Origin: Tepidamorphaceae bacterium
GTDB lineage: Bacteria; Pseudomonadota; Alphaproteobacteria; Rhizobiales; Tepidamorphaceae
Assembly (NCBI GenBank): GCA_028279445.1
Contig: JANQNT010000003.1
Span: 1-64,000 of the forward strand
Length of the DNA: 64,000 bases
Direction of reading: 5' to 3'
The translations under genes were made by a program, and so were the position numbers. The notes under the pieces are model-generated. The model was given only the letters and a program-made list of their open reading frames with translations, made no database searches and had not been told where the DNA came from. This document shows positions 19,154-29,709 of the stretch, piece after piece (within the stretch, counting starts at the first letter, position 1; every line of letters begins with the position of its first letter).

Positions 19154-19915
19154 ATGCTTGAGATCAAGAACCTGCACGCCAAGGTCGCCGAGGAGGACAC
19201 CGAGATCCTGAAGGGTCTCGACCTGACCGTCAGCGCCGGCGAGGTGCACGCCATCATGGGGCCGAACGGATCGGGCAAGTCGACCCTGTCGAACGTGCTC
19301 GCCGGCAAGGAGGACTACGAGGTCACCGACGGCGAAGTGCTCTACAAGGGCGAGGACCTGCTGGAACTGGAGCCCGACGAGCGCGCCGCTGCCGGCGTCT
19401 TCATGGCGTTCCAGTATCCGGTGGAGATTCCCGGTGTCGCCACCATGACCTTCCTGAAGGCGGCGCTGAACGCCCAGCGCAAGGCGCGCGACGAGGACGA
19501 GCTGTCGACGCCCGAGTTCATGCGGCTGGTCAAGGAGGCATCCACCAAGCTCAATGTCAGCCAGGAAATGCTGCGCCGTCCGCTCAATGTCGGGTTCTCG
19601 GGCGGTGAGAAGAAGCGCAACGAGATCATGCAGATGGCTCTGCTGCAGCCGAGCCTGTGCATCCTCGACGAGACCGACTCCGGTCTTGACATCGATGCGC
19701 TGCGCATCGTCGCCGACGGCGTCAACCAGTTGCGTGGTGGCGATCGCGGCATCGTGGTGATCACCCACTATCAGCGCCTCCTCGACTACATCGTGCCGGA
19801 CGTGGTGCACGTCATGTCGCGCGGGCGCATCGTGCGCTCCGGCGGCAAGGAACTCGCGCTTGAGCTGGAGAAGTCCGGCTATGCCGCCTACAGCGAGGAA
19901 GACAAGGCCGCTTGA
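19154..19915 (+). CDS. sufC: Fe-S cluster assembly ATPase SufC
   Basis: ABC-type ATPase subunit of the SufBC2D scaffold. 253 residues. Walker A is GPNGSGKST, the signature is FSGGEKKRNE, Walker B is CILDETDSGLD and the H-loop is VITHYQRLL. The ATG at 19154 follows GAGGA. The gene lies 24 bases before sufD. All catalytic residues look intact. Confidence 0.98.
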   Translation: MLEIKNLHAKVAEEDTEILKGLDLTVSAGEVHAIMGPNGSGKSTLSNVLAGKEDYEVTDGEVLYKGEDLLELEPDERAAAGVFMAFQYPVEIPGVATMTFLKAALNAQRKARDEDELSTPEFMRLVKEASTKLNVSQEMLRRPLNVGFSGGEKKRNEIMQMALLQPSLCILDETDSGLDIDALRIVADGVNQLRGGDRGIVVITHYQRLLDYIVPDVVHVMSRGRIVRSGGKELALELEKSGYAAYSEEDKAA

Positions 19916-19939
19916 GGCGCTTGGCAGAAGACCACAGGG

Positions 19940-21259
19940 ATGAACAACATGCTGACGACCGTTGAGCGGGTCCAGACCGCCGCAGAAAAGGCTCTGTCGG
20001 ATTACTTTGCCGGCACCGACATCGCGGACAGCGCGCGTGGCGCGGAAGTGCGTCGCGCCGCCATGGTGCGGTTCCAGGAGCAGGGGCTGCCGCACCGGCG
20101 CATCGAGGAATGGAAATACACCGACCTGCGCACGGCCATGCGCGAAGCGCCGGCCCTGCCGGAAACGGGTGACGCTTTGGCGGCCGGCGACTTGTCCGCC
20201 TATGCGGCCGGATACCGCGCCGTCTTCGTCAATGGCCGCCTTGACACAGCCGCTTCCGAACTGCCCGAGGCGGCCGGCGTGACCGTCACCTCGCTGGCGG
20301 AAGCGCTGGAGGCCGATGCGGGGCTGGCCGAGCGTCTCGACGGCGCCATGGAAGGCGCCGACAGCCCGGTGCGCGACCTCAACACCGCCTTCGCCGATCA
20401 GGGCATGGTGATTGCGATCGCCGACGGGGCGACGCTGGACCGGCCGCTGCAGATCATCCACCGCTTCGTGGGTGAGGCGCCCGCCTCGGTGTTCCTGCGC
20501 CATGCGCTGCGTGTGGGCGATAACGCGACCGCCACGGTTGCGGAAGTCTTCGAAGGTCCGGACGGGCTTGCCTACCACGTCAACACCGCTGCGCGCATCG
20601 ACGTGGGAACGCAGGCCAACGTCACCTACCTGCGGCTCCAGGCCGATGGCACACAGGCATTCAATCTGGCCACGCTGGAGGCCGATATCGGCGCCGGCGC
20701 GGAACTGACGCTGATCGCCGCATCGTTCGGCGCGGCGCTGTCTCGCGTTCAGGCCTCGGTGAAGTTCTCCGGCGAACACGCCATCCTGAAGCACGGCGGG
20801 CTGAAGATGCTGCGCGGCAAGCAGCATGCCGACCTGACGATGTTCGTCGATCATGCGGTGCCCAACTGCGTCAGCGAGGAACTCGAAAAGACGGTGCTGG
20901 ACGATGCCGCGCGCGGTGTCTTCCAGGGCAAGATCGTGGTGCGCCCCGATGCCCAGAAGACCGACGGGCGGATGATGACCCAGGCGCTGCTGCTGAGCGA
21001 GGGCGCGGAGGCCGACAACAAGCCGGAGCTTGAGATTTACGCCGACGATGTGCAGTGCGGCCATGGCGCCACATCGGGCCAGATCGACGAGACACTACTG
21101 TTTTATCTGCGCTCGCGGGGTATCCCGGAGAGCCAGGCGCGATCGCTGCTGATCCAGGCATTCGCCGGGGAAGTGGTCGATGAGATCGAGGACGAGGCCC
21201 TGCGCGGCATCGTCGCCGGCCATGCGGCGCGCTGGCTCGGAGTCGAGCTCGACGTTTAA
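19940..21259 (+). CDS. sufD: Fe-S cluster assembly protein SufD
   Basis: Partner of SufB in the scaffold complex and needed for iron entry. 439 residues. The beta-helix core is recognisable: LPHRRIEEWKYTDLR near residue 50, then NQKTDGRMMTQALLLS-like QKTDGRMMTQALLLSEGAEADNKPELEIYADDVQCGHGAT, and YLRSRGIPESQARSLLIQAFAGEV at the C-terminus. The His in CGHGAT is conserved. Start ATG 19940; an in-frame ATG nine bases later (MLTT) is possible. 18 bases separate it from sufS. Confidence 0.97.
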   Translation: MNNMLTTVERVQTAAEKALSDYFAGTDIADSARGAEVRRAAMVRFQEQGLPHRRIEEWKYTDLRTAMREAPALPETGDALAAGDLSAYAAGYRAVFVNGRLDTAASELPEAAGVTVTSLAEALEADAGLAERLDGAMEGADSPVRDLNTAFADQGMVIAIADGATLDRPLQIIHRFVGEAPASVFLRHALRVGDNATATVAEVFEGPDGLAYHVNTAARIDVGTQANVTYLRLQADGTQAFNLATLEADIGAGAELTLIAASFGAALSRVQASVKFSGEHAILKHGGLKMLRGKQHADLTMFVDHAVPNCVSEELEKTVLDDAARGVFQGKIVVRPDAQKTDGRMMTQALLLSEGAEADNKPELEIYADDVQCGHGATSGQIDETLLFYLRSRGIPESQARSLLIQAFAGEVVDEIEDEALRGIVAGHAARWLGVELDV

Positions 21260-21277
21260 GATCAGGCGCCAATCGCA

Positions 21278-22561
21278 ATGCTCAAGAAGACCGATCAGGA
21301 CACGCGCAAGACACCGGCCGCGCCCGGTGAGGGCACCGATGGCGGTTACGATGTTGCGCGCATCCGTGCCGACTTCCCGATCCTCTCCCGGGAGGTCTAC
21401 GGCAATCCGCTCGTCTATCTGGACAACGGTGCGTCGGCGCAGAAACCGCAAAGCGTCATCGATGCGGTGACCACCGCCTATTCGCACGAATACGCCAACG
21501 TGCATCGCGGGTTGCACTACCTCTCCAACACGGCGACCGACAATTACGAGAACGCGCGCGAGACGGTGCGTCGCTTCCTGAATGCGCCGTCGGTCGATGA
21601 CATCATCTTCACCCGCTCGACCACCGAGGCGATCAATCTGGTGGCCTATTCGCTGGGCCTGGAGGAGATCGGCGAGGGCGACGAGATCGTGCTCTCGATC
21701 ATGGAGCATCACTCCAACATCGTGCCGTGGCACTTCCTGCGCGAGCGCAAGGGCGCGGTGATCCGCTGGGCGCCGGTGAATGACGACGGCAGCTTCGATA
21801 TGGAGGCCTTCGAAGGCCTGCTCAACGAACGCACCAGGCTGGTCGCCATCACGCATATGTCGAACGTGCTTGGCACGGTGGTGCCGATTGCCGAGGTCGT
21901 CGAACGCGCCCATGCGCACGGCGCCAAGGTGCTTGTCGATGGATCGCAGTCGGCGGTGCACATGGATGTGGATGTGCAGGCGCTGGGCTGCGACTTCTAC
22001 TGCATCACCGGCCACAAGCTGTACGGGCCGAGCGGCATCGGCGTGCTGTACGGGAAATCCGAGCATCTTTCGGCGATGCCGCCGTTCATGGGCGGCGGCG
22101 AGATGATCCACGACGTCACCTTGGACATGGTGACCTATGCCGAACCGCCGCACCGCTTCGAGGCGGGCACGCCGCCGATCGTGCAGGCGATCGGCCTGGC
22201 GGCGGCGCTCGAGTACATGGACGCCATCGGCCGCGACAACATCGCCGCCCACGAGGCCACCCTGAAGAACTATGCGCATCAGCGGCTCGGCGCGATGAAC
22301 GCGATCCGCATCTTCGGCGAGGCGGACGGCAAGGGCGCCATCGTCTCCTTCGAGATGACCGGCGCGCACGCCCACGACGTGGCCACCGTGCTGGACCGCA
22401 AGGGCGTCGCGGTGCGCGCCGGCACCCATTGCGCCCAACCGCTGCTTGAGCGCTACGGCGTCACCTCAACGTGCCGGGCATCTTTCGGCATGTATAATAC
22501 GCTTGAGGAGATCGATCGTCTGGCCGAGGCGCTGGAGAAGGCCCAGACGATGTTTGCCTGA
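21278..22561 (+). CDS. sufS: Cysteine desulfurase SufS
   Basis: Class II PLP-dependent desulfurase dedicated to the Suf system. 427 residues. The PLP lysine is Lys247 in ITGHKLYGPSG and the active cysteine is Cys385 in RAGTHCAQPLLERYG. LDNGASAQKPQ and HRGLHYLS at the N-terminus are typical. A leading stretch of about 20 residues (LKKTDQDTRKTPAAPGEG) is charged and variable. No sufE gene lies in this window; SufS normally needs SufE or SufU as a sulfur acceptor, which must be elsewhere or replaced. Confidence 0.97.
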   Translation: MLKKTDQDTRKTPAAPGEGTDGGYDVARIRADFPILSREVYGNPLVYLDNGASAQKPQSVIDAVTTAYSHEYANVHRGLHYLSNTATDNYENARETVRRFLNAPSVDDIIFTRSTTEAINLVAYSLGLEEIGEGDEIVLSIMEHHSNIVPWHFLRERKGAVIRWAPVNDDGSFDMEAFEGLLNERTRLVAITHMSNVLGTVVPIAEVVERAHAHGAKVLVDGSQSAVHMDVDVQALGCDFYCITGHKLYGPSGIGVLYGKSEHLSAMPPFMGGGEMIHDVTLDMVTYAEPPHRFEAGTPPIVQAIGLAAALEYMDAIGRDNIAAHEATLKNYAHQRLGAMNAIRIFGEADGKGAIVSFEMTGAHAHDVATVLDRKGVAVRAGTHCAQPLLERYGVTSTCRASFGMYNTLEEIDRLAEALEKAQTMFA

Positions 22562-22596
22562 CCGGAACCGGTCGGCTGCGACACGGGACAAAGCCA

Positions 22597-23034
22597 ATGG
22601 ACGACAATCCCTATCTCGCCGATGCGCCGAAGACGGCCGGCAATGGCGCGGCCGACAGTGATGCGGCCACGCCGGGCGATGCGCCGGCAAACGCTCATGC
22701 GGATGCGGTGTCGCTGCCTCCCGAGGAGGTCGAACGCCTTACCGACGACATCATCGCGGCGCTGAAGTCGGTCTACGATCCTGAGATTCCGGTCGATATC
22801 TACGAGCTTGGGCTGATCTATCGCGTCGACATCGACGAGAATCGCCTGGTGACCGTCGATATGACCCTGACGGCGCCGGCCTGCCCGGTGGCCGGCGAAA
22901 TGCCGGTCTGGGTGGAAAACGCCGTTGGCGCCGTGACCGGTGTCGGCGATGTGCGCGTCAACATGGTGTTCGATCCGCCCTGGGATCCGAGCCGCATGAG
23001 CGACGAGGCGCGTGTCGCCCTCAACATGTTCTGA
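22597..23034 (+). CDS. sufT: SUF system Fe-S assembly protein SufT (MIP18/DUF59 family)
   Basis: 145 residues. The MIP18-like domain covers about residues 45-140: VYDPEIPVDIYELGLIYRV, TAPACPVAGEMP and a final DPPWDPSRMSDEARVALNMF. Such proteins help mature Fe-S proteins at the end of the Suf route. The first 45 residues are acidic, Ala-rich and probably disordered. The ATG at 22597 lies 35 bases after sufS, consistent with the same transcript. Confidence 0.92.
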   Translation: MDDNPYLADAPKTAGNGAADSDAATPGDAPANAHADAVSLPPEEVERLTDDIIAALKSVYDPEIPVDIYELGLIYRVDIDENRLVTVDMTLTAPACPVAGEMPVWVENAVGAVTGVGDVRVNMVFDPPWDPSRMSDEARVALNMF

Positions 23035-23150
23035 TGACAAGAACGCGACCGGCCCATGCAGACTTGGAGATTGTAGATTGGGCGGAAAAACCCCAAGTTT
23101 ACCTCCTGGTCCGATAATCTTCCCGTATTGGGCTGCCGAATCGCAACGAA

Positions 23151-23552
23151 ATGACGGGTATCATGACCGCCACTGCCAGACCACGTCCCAAGGTTGTCAC
23201 GCTGACCGATGCGGCGGCTGAGCGCGTGCGCGCCATCATGGCCGCGTCGGAACGCAAGGTCGCCGGGCTTCGCATCGGTGTCGAGAACGCAGGCTGTGCC
23301 GGCATGGCCTACACGATGGACTATGCCGAGGACATCGGCCCGCATGACGAGGTGGTCGAGGACAAGGGTGTGACGATCCTGATCGACCCCAAGGCGGTGA
23401 TGTTCCTGCTGGGCACGCAGATGGACTATCAGACGTCGAAGCTGTCGGCGACCTTCGTGTTCAACAACCCCAACCAGACCAGCGCCTGCGGCTGCGGTGA
23501 ATCGGTGGCGATCACGCCGGTGGCGGTCGCGCAGCCGGAAGCCGGCGCCTGA
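23151..23552 (+). CDS. sufA: SufA/IscA-type Fe-S carrier protein
   Basis: 133 residues, A-type carrier that hands Fe-S clusters to target proteins. The three ligand cysteines are present: one in ENAGCAGMAY and two in SACGCGES. The middle contains DPKAVMFLLGTQMDYQ. Start at 23151 or at the ATG at 23163 (MTATARPRP); neither has a clear ribosome site, and 116 bases separate it from sufT, so it may have its own promoter. The name SufA is from context; the family alone does not separate SufA from ErpA or IscA. Confidence 0.9.
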   Translation: MTGIMTATARPRPKVVTLTDAAAERVRAIMAASERKVAGLRIGVENAGCAGMAYTMDYAEDIGPHDEVVEDKGVTILIDPKAVMFLLGTQMDYQTSKLSATFVFNNPNQTSACGCGESVAITPVAVAQPEAGA

Positions 23553-23584
23553 CGCTCTCGACAGGTCCGGGGTTCGGCTCCCAA

Positions 23585-24256
23585 GTGGCACAATCACTCT
23601 TTTCCCGTCTCAAGGCGGACGCCGGCGGCGTCTGGACGTCGTACACGCAGCATGCCTTCGTGGACGGCCTGGGCGATGGATCGCTGCCCGAGGCGGCATT
23701 CCGGCACTACCTCGTGCAGGACTATCTGTTCCTGATCCAGTTCGCGCGCGCCTACGCGCTGGCTGTCACCAAGGCGATCAACCTGGCGGACATGCGGGCC
23801 TGCGCGGCAGGTATGTCGGCCATTCTCGATGTCGAGATGGACCTGCATGTGGGGTTGTGCGGTGCGTGGGGCATTGCGCCGGAAGAGCTTGAGGGAACCC
23901 GCGAGGCGCGCGCGACGCTGGCCTACACGCGCTTCGTGCTGGAAGCCGGCCATCGCGGCGACCTGCTCGACCTGCTGACCGCGCTCAGCCCCTGTGTGGT
24001 GGGATATGCCGAGATCGGCGCGGCGCTTTCAAAGTTGCCGGGCGCGCGCGACGACGCCAATCCCTATCGCGTCTGGATCAACGAATACGCTGGCGAGGCC
24101 TATCAGCAGGTTGCGCAGGAGGCCATCGCGCTGCTCGACCGTCTGGCGGTGGAGACATTGACCAAGGCGCGCTATCCACGCTTGCTGGAGTTGTTTATCC
24201 AGGCGACGCGGCTTGAGGCCGATTTCTGGGAAATGGGGCTGACGATGGCCGACTGA
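23585..24256 (+). CDS. tenA: TenA/THI-4 family protein (thiaminase II-like)
   Basis: Helical protein of the TenA family, which hydrolyses aminopyrimidine degradation products of thiamin so that HMP can be reused. 223 residues. The likely active residues are Asp46 in LVQDYLFL, Cys137 in LSPCVVGYAEIG and a Glu in ATRLEADFWEMG. The expected Tyr/Trp beside the Cys is replaced (PCVV rather than PCYW), so specificity could differ. It begins with GTG at 23585, 32 bases after the SufA-like gene, apparently in the same transcript. No thi genes are nearby, which makes its placement unusual. Confidence 0.85.
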   Translation: MAQSLFSRLKADAGGVWTSYTQHAFVDGLGDGSLPEAAFRHYLVQDYLFLIQFARAYALAVTKAINLADMRACAAGMSAILDVEMDLHVGLCGAWGIAPEELEGTREARATLAYTRFVLEAGHRGDLLDLLTALSPCVVGYAEIGAALSKLPGARDDANPYRVWINEYAGEAYQQVAQEAIALLDRLAVETLTKARYPRLLELFIQATRLEADFWEMGLTMAD

Positions 24257-24283
24257 GCGGCAAGCTCAATCGCAGCGGATAGG

Positions 24284-25348
24284 TCAGGCAACCGCCTTGC
24301 GGTCATCCGCGGTGAGCTGATTTTCGGTCGTCGTCCTGTTGCGGCCGTCGCGCTTGGACTTGTAGAGCGCGGCGTCGGCGCGCGCCAGGATGGTTTCCGG
24401 CGTGTCCTCGTCGTTCATCATGGCGATGCCGAAGGACATGCTGATGCGGCCAAGCGTTTCACCGGTGGAGCGCTTGACCAGTTCCTTGGTCTGCACGGCG
24501 GTGCGGACCTGCTCGGCGACGATCTTGGCCGAGTCCATCGCGGTCTGCGGCAGGATCATGCCGAACTCCTCGCCGCCGTAGCGTGTCGCCACGTCACGCC
24601 CCTTGACCGATTGCTTGATGGTCATGCCGACCAGCTTGAGCACCTGGTCGCCGGTCTGGTGGCCGTAGGTGTCGTTGAAGCTCTTGAAGTGATCGATATC
24701 GCCCATCACCAGACACACCGGCGTGTCCTCGCGGCGACCCTGCACCATCAGGCGCTCAAGCGACTGGTCGAAATGGCGGCGATTGGCGAGACCGGTCAGG
24801 GCATCGGTAATCGTCTCGGTGCGAACCGCCTCGAGACTGTGCTGCAGATCGGAGATCTGTTCCTTCGAATCGTTGAGCTGCTGCTCCAGCAGCGCATTGC
24901 GCTCTTCCATGCTGCGCGTTGCGATCAGCACCTGCTTGATGACCAATGCGGCGCTTTGCGTGTCAGCGTTCGACAGGGTGGTGGCGGCTTCGCGCAGTTG
25001 GGCGCCGTATTCGCCGACATTGCCGGAGCTTGCTTCGAGTCGCTGCAGGAGCTGGTCGATCTCCTCGCTGACCTTCTCGCCGGTGACGCCGACCTGATCG
25101 GCCAGGCTGGTGGGCGAGATGAATTCCTCGTAGATGCGCTCCAGCAGGGCGCTGTCGATGTGCTCCTGGCGGTCCAGCGCGCCGTTGATCGCGCGATTGA
25201 GGTCGCGATTGTAGCCGGCTGAATAGGTGTACCAGATTTCGTAGTTGCGCGGGTAGGCGGGATTGCCGTTGCGCTTCAGGAACTTGAGTGCGTTTTCTCC
25301 AAACCCGATTGTGCGTTCGAAGTCGGCTTCGTGGGATTGTAATGTCAT
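24284..25348 (-). CDS. GGDEF-domain diguanylate cyclase
   Basis: Makes cyclic di-GMP from two GTP. 354 residues. An N-terminal helical region (residues 1-175, including ALLERIYEEFISPTSL and a likely coiled coil at 140-175) precedes a GGDEF domain from about 180. The active motif is GGEEF at 258-262 in a RYGGEEFGM context. The inhibitory site is KGRD (249-252) instead of RxxD, so product inhibition may be lost. There is no membrane segment or PAS domain. The ATG at 25348 follows GAGGAG by nine bases. A CtrA-type box lies upstream at 25411. It converges on tenA. Confidence 0.93.
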   Translation of the reverse strand: MTLQSHEADFERTIGFGENALKFLKRNGNPAYPRNYEIWYTYSAGYNRDLNRAINGALDRQEHIDSALLERIYEEFISPTSLADQVGVTGEKVSEEIDQLLQRLEASSGNVGEYGAQLREAATTLSNADTQSAALVIKQVLIATRSMEERNALLEQQLNDSKEQISDLQHSLEAVRTETITDALTGLANRRHFDQSLERLMVQGRREDTPVCLVMGDIDHFKSFNDTYGHQTGDQVLKLVGMTIKQSVKGRDVATRYGGEEFGMILPQTAMDSAKIVAEQVRTAVQTKELVKRSTGETLGRISMSFGIAMMNDEDTPETILARADAALYKSKRDGRNRTTTENQLTADDRKAVA

Positions 25349-25410
25349 GCGGGACAACTCCTCGCGCGCGCGCCTACGCACACTCGTAAAAAGTGTATGG
25401 TCCCGCGGGC

Positions 25411-25425
25411 TTAATTTGGGGTTAA
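25411..25425. promoter_or_regulatory. CtrA-type box upstream of the diguanylate cyclase gene
   Basis: TTAA-TTTGGGG-TTAA matches TTAA-N7-TTAA, the full CtrA binding site of alphaproteobacteria. It is 63-77 bases before the ATG of the minus-strand GGDEF gene, and so within a normal promoter distance. CtrA control is inferred. Confidence 0.55.
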
Positions 25426-25460
25426 GGAGCTGTCGGGCCAAAGCCCAAAGTGACGTTACG

Positions 25461-26840
<1,380 letters not shown>

Positions 26841-27144
26841 TGAGGGTCGGTTTCGTGGTTCCTGGCCGGATGGCTTGTGATCCGGCAATCGTTTGGTTGG
26901 TTTCCGGCTGTCGAACGGCACACGATTGGGGATGTGCCGTCAGAGATATCTTCCGGGCTCGGGATCAAGGCGAAAACGCACTCCGCGCGGCGCGGATGAC
27001 GGTCAAATCAGGCGCGCGAGAGAACGCAGCGCAACAAGATCGCCCCGATTGCCTTGGCACATAGGAGGAAGCAGACAGCAAGTCAATCGATTCCCGGTCC
27101 GCCGGAGCCGCATTCCCCGTTCATCATGAACGGTTGCGGCACGG
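26841..27144 (-). other. Leader/promoter region of the helicase gene
   Basis: 304 bases between the helicase start and the end of parE, both on the minus strand. I see no gene. The one notable structure is ACGGCACA (26915-26922) with TGTGCCGT (26933-26940), an eight-base inverted repeat with a ten-base gap. It lies 75 bases before the helicase ATG and lacks a T-run. It may be an operator or a leader hairpin. Confidence 0.3.
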
Positions 27145-29217
27145 TCACACGTCCAACTCGTCGGCAAATTCGGCACGCTCCTGGATGAAGGTGAACCGGG
27201 CCTCGGAGTTGGTGCCCATCAGTTGCTCGACGGTGGCGCGGGTGCCGTCCTCGTCCTCGCTGGCAACCTGGACGCGCAGCAGGGTGCGCTTGTGCGGGTC
27301 CATGGTGGTTTCCTTCAGTTGCGCCGGCATCATCTCGCCGAGGCCCTTGAAGCGGCCGATCTCGATCTTGCCGCGGCCGGTGAAGGTGCTGGCCAGCAGT
27401 TCGTCCTTGTGCTGGTCGTCGCGGGCATAGAGCGTCTTGCCGCCCTGGCTGATGCGATAGAGCGGCGGCACGGCGAGGTAGAGATGCCCGTTGTCGATGA
27501 GCCGCGGCATCTGCCGGTAGAAGAAGGTGATCAGCAGCGAGGCGATGTGGGCGCCGTCGACATCCGCGTCCGTCATGATGATGACGCGCTCATAGCGCAG
27601 GTCGTCATCGCGGTAGTTCGAACCGATGCCGCAGCCCAGCGCCTGGATCAGGTCGGAGAGCTGCTGATTGGCGGCCAGCTTGTCACGGCCGGCGCTGGCA
27701 ACGTTGAGAATCTTGCCGCGCAGCGGCAGCACGGCCTGATTGGAGCGGTTGCGGGCCTGCTTGGCGGAACCGCCGGCCGAATCACCCTCGACGATGAACA
27801 GTTCCGTGCCCTCGCGCGCGTTCGTGGAGCAGTCGGCCAGCTTGCCGGGAAGGCGCAGTTTGCGGGTAGCGGTCTTGCGCTGGGTTTCGCGTTCCTGGCG
27901 CCGCCGCAGGCGTTCCTCGGCGCGGTCGACCACCCAGTCGAGCAAGCGGTTGGCCTGTTGCGGACGTGCCGCAAGCCATTGGTCGAACGCGTCCTTGACC
28001 GCGTTCTCCACCAGGCGCGCGGCCTCCGAACTGGTCAGCTTTTCCTTCGTCTGGCCCTGGAATTCCGGTTCGCGCACGAACACCGACAACATCACGCCCG
28101 CTGACGCCAGCAGGTCGTCCGCGGTCAGAATCGACAGCTTCTTGTTGCCGACAAGCTCGCCATAGGTCTTCAGGCCCTTGAGCAGGGCCAGCCGCAGACC
28201 GCTCACATGAGTGCCGCCATCAACCGTCGGCACCGTGTTGCAGTAGGAATTGACGAAGCCGTCACGCCCGCCGAACCAGGCGATGGCCCATTCGACGCCG
28301 CCACCAGAGGTGCCTTCGGTCTTGCCGGAGAACACATCGTCGGCGACCAGCGGCGCCTTGCCGATCTCGCTCAGCAGGAAATCGTGCAGGCCGCCGGGGA
28401 ACCGGAACGTCTCGCTGGCCGGGACATCGCTGTCGCCGAGCAGCTCCGGCGCGCAGGACCAGCGAATCTCGATGCCGCCGAACAGATAGGCCTTGGAACG
28501 GGCCATGCGGAACAGCCGGGCAGGGCGGAAGCGCGCCGACTTGCCGAAAATCTCGGTATCCGGGCGAAACCGCACGCGCGTGCCGCGCCGGTTCATCACC
28601 TCGCCAAGATGTTCAAGCCCGCCTTGCGGCAGGCCACGCGAATAGACCTGGCGGTAGAGTTTTCGCCCGCGCGCGACCTCCACCTCCAGGTAATCGGACA
28701 GCGCGTTGACGACCGAAACGCCGACACCGTGCAGTCCGCCGGAGGTCTCGTAGACCTTGGCGTTGAACTTTCCGCCGGCATGCAGCGTTGTCATGATCAC
28801 TTCGAGCGCTGAGCGGTCGGCATATTTGGGATGCGCGTCGACGGGAATGCCGCGCCCGTTGTCGGTGACCGTCAGGAAGCCGTCGTCCTCCAGCGACACC
28901 TCGATGACCGTGGCATGGCCGGCGACGGCCTCGTCCATGGCGTTGTCGATGACCTCGGCGAAGAGATGGTGCAGGGCCTTCTCGTCGGTGCCGCCGATAT
29001 ACATGCCGGGCCGGCGGCGAACCGGCTCAAGCCCTTCCAGCACCTCGATCTGGGCAGCCGTGTAGGCATCCTCCGCGCCGGTGGTGCCGGTGGCAGCCAA
29101 CTTGGCGCCGGCCTGCTTGCGCGCGCCTTGCTGCTTGCTGCGCGCCTCGCCGGCCACCTGCTTCAACTTGGACAGGTTGTCGTCCAGGGCGGCGAACAGG
29201 TCCTTCGAATCGCTCAT
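27145..29217 (-). CDS. parE: DNA topoisomerase IV subunit B
   Basis: ATP-binding subunit of topoisomerase IV, which unlinks daughter chromosomes. 690 residues. The GHKL ATPase part has EVIDNAMDEAVAG, DNGRGIPVDAHPK and GGLHGVGVSVVNALS. The Toprim part has EGDSAGGSAKQARNR, LPLRGKILNV and MTDADVDGAHIASLL. The ParE-type QAVLPLRG and the absence of the GyrB insertion favour ParE over GyrB. The first 50 residues are a charged extension common in alphaproteobacteria. The ATG at 29217 has no evident Shine-Dalgarno. Confidence 0.93.
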   Translation of the reverse strand: MSDSKDLFAALDDNLSKLKQVAGEARSKQQGARKQAGAKLAATGTTGAEDAYTAAQIEVLEGLEPVRRRPGMYIGGTDEKALHHLFAEVIDNAMDEAVAGHATVIEVSLEDDGFLTVTDNGRGIPVDAHPKYADRSALEVIMTTLHAGGKFNAKVYETSGGLHGVGVSVVNALSDYLEVEVARGRKLYRQVYSRGLPQGGLEHLGEVMNRRGTRVRFRPDTEIFGKSARFRPARLFRMARSKAYLFGGIEIRWSCAPELLGDSDVPASETFRFPGGLHDFLLSEIGKAPLVADDVFSGKTEGTSGGGVEWAIAWFGGRDGFVNSYCNTVPTVDGGTHVSGLRLALLKGLKTYGELVGNKKLSILTADDLLASAGVMLSVFVREPEFQGQTKEKLTSSEAARLVENAVKDAFDQWLAARPQQANRLLDWVVDRAEERLRRRQERETQRKTATRKLRLPGKLADCSTNAREGTELFIVEGDSAGGSAKQARNRSNQAVLPLRGKILNVASAGRDKLAANQQLSDLIQALGCGIGSNYRDDDLRYERVIIMTDADVDGAHIASLLITFFYRQMPRLIDNGHLYLAVPPLYRISQGGKTLYARDDQHKDELLASTFTGRGKIEIGRFKGLGEMMPAQLKETTMDPHKRTLLRVQVASEDEDGTRATVEQLMGTNSEARFTFIQERAEFADELDV

Positions 29218-29359
29218 GGTTACGGTGTCGTGCCCCCGGGGCGGCGCATGTGCAGCGCGAATCAATTGCCGGAGTTTGGCACGGCGCGCGTGGCCGCGCG
29301 AAGAGCCGGCTGGCAACAGCCTTAAGATATCTGGCGCTGAGACCTGAAATGCCAGCGAT

Positions 29360-29402
29360 GCGGATAAAAAATGACCGCGGGCCGGAAAGGCGCGCGGTCA
29401 TT
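29360..29402 (-). terminator. Orphan minus-strand intrinsic terminator
   Basis: AATGACCGCG (29370-29379) and CGCGGTCATT (29393-29402) are perfect ten-base arms. Read on the minus strand the stem is followed by six T. On the plus strand no T-run follows. No minus-strand gene lies upstream, and parE starts about 150 bases further on, so it may end a small RNA or act in the parE leader. Confidence 0.65.
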
Positions 29403-29709
29403 AGGGAATCGGCCATGTGCGAACACGTCACCGGCTGGCTAATTGCGTGGCGGGGGAGCCACGTTCAGGCCGGCGCCACGGGGATGGGCCGGCGACCGGT
29501 AGTACAATCGCAAATAACCGCTGTCGGCGGACGGTGGGGAGTGTTGCCACAACACATGTCACCGGCGTGACAGCAGGGTAACGATCATTTTACGGGTCCC
29601 GGCGATAACAGGGGTCAGCCGATCGGGGGCGCGGCGTAACAATGTCCGGCGTAAATCGCGCTACCCGTGCGTACGGTTTCCTTCGCCGGACGAGCTGTAC
29701 AGCGTCGTC

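Noticed and set aside
19031-21064. 677-codon minus-strand frame across sufC-sufD
   Set aside because: It covers two real genes on the opposite strand and has no coherent motif.
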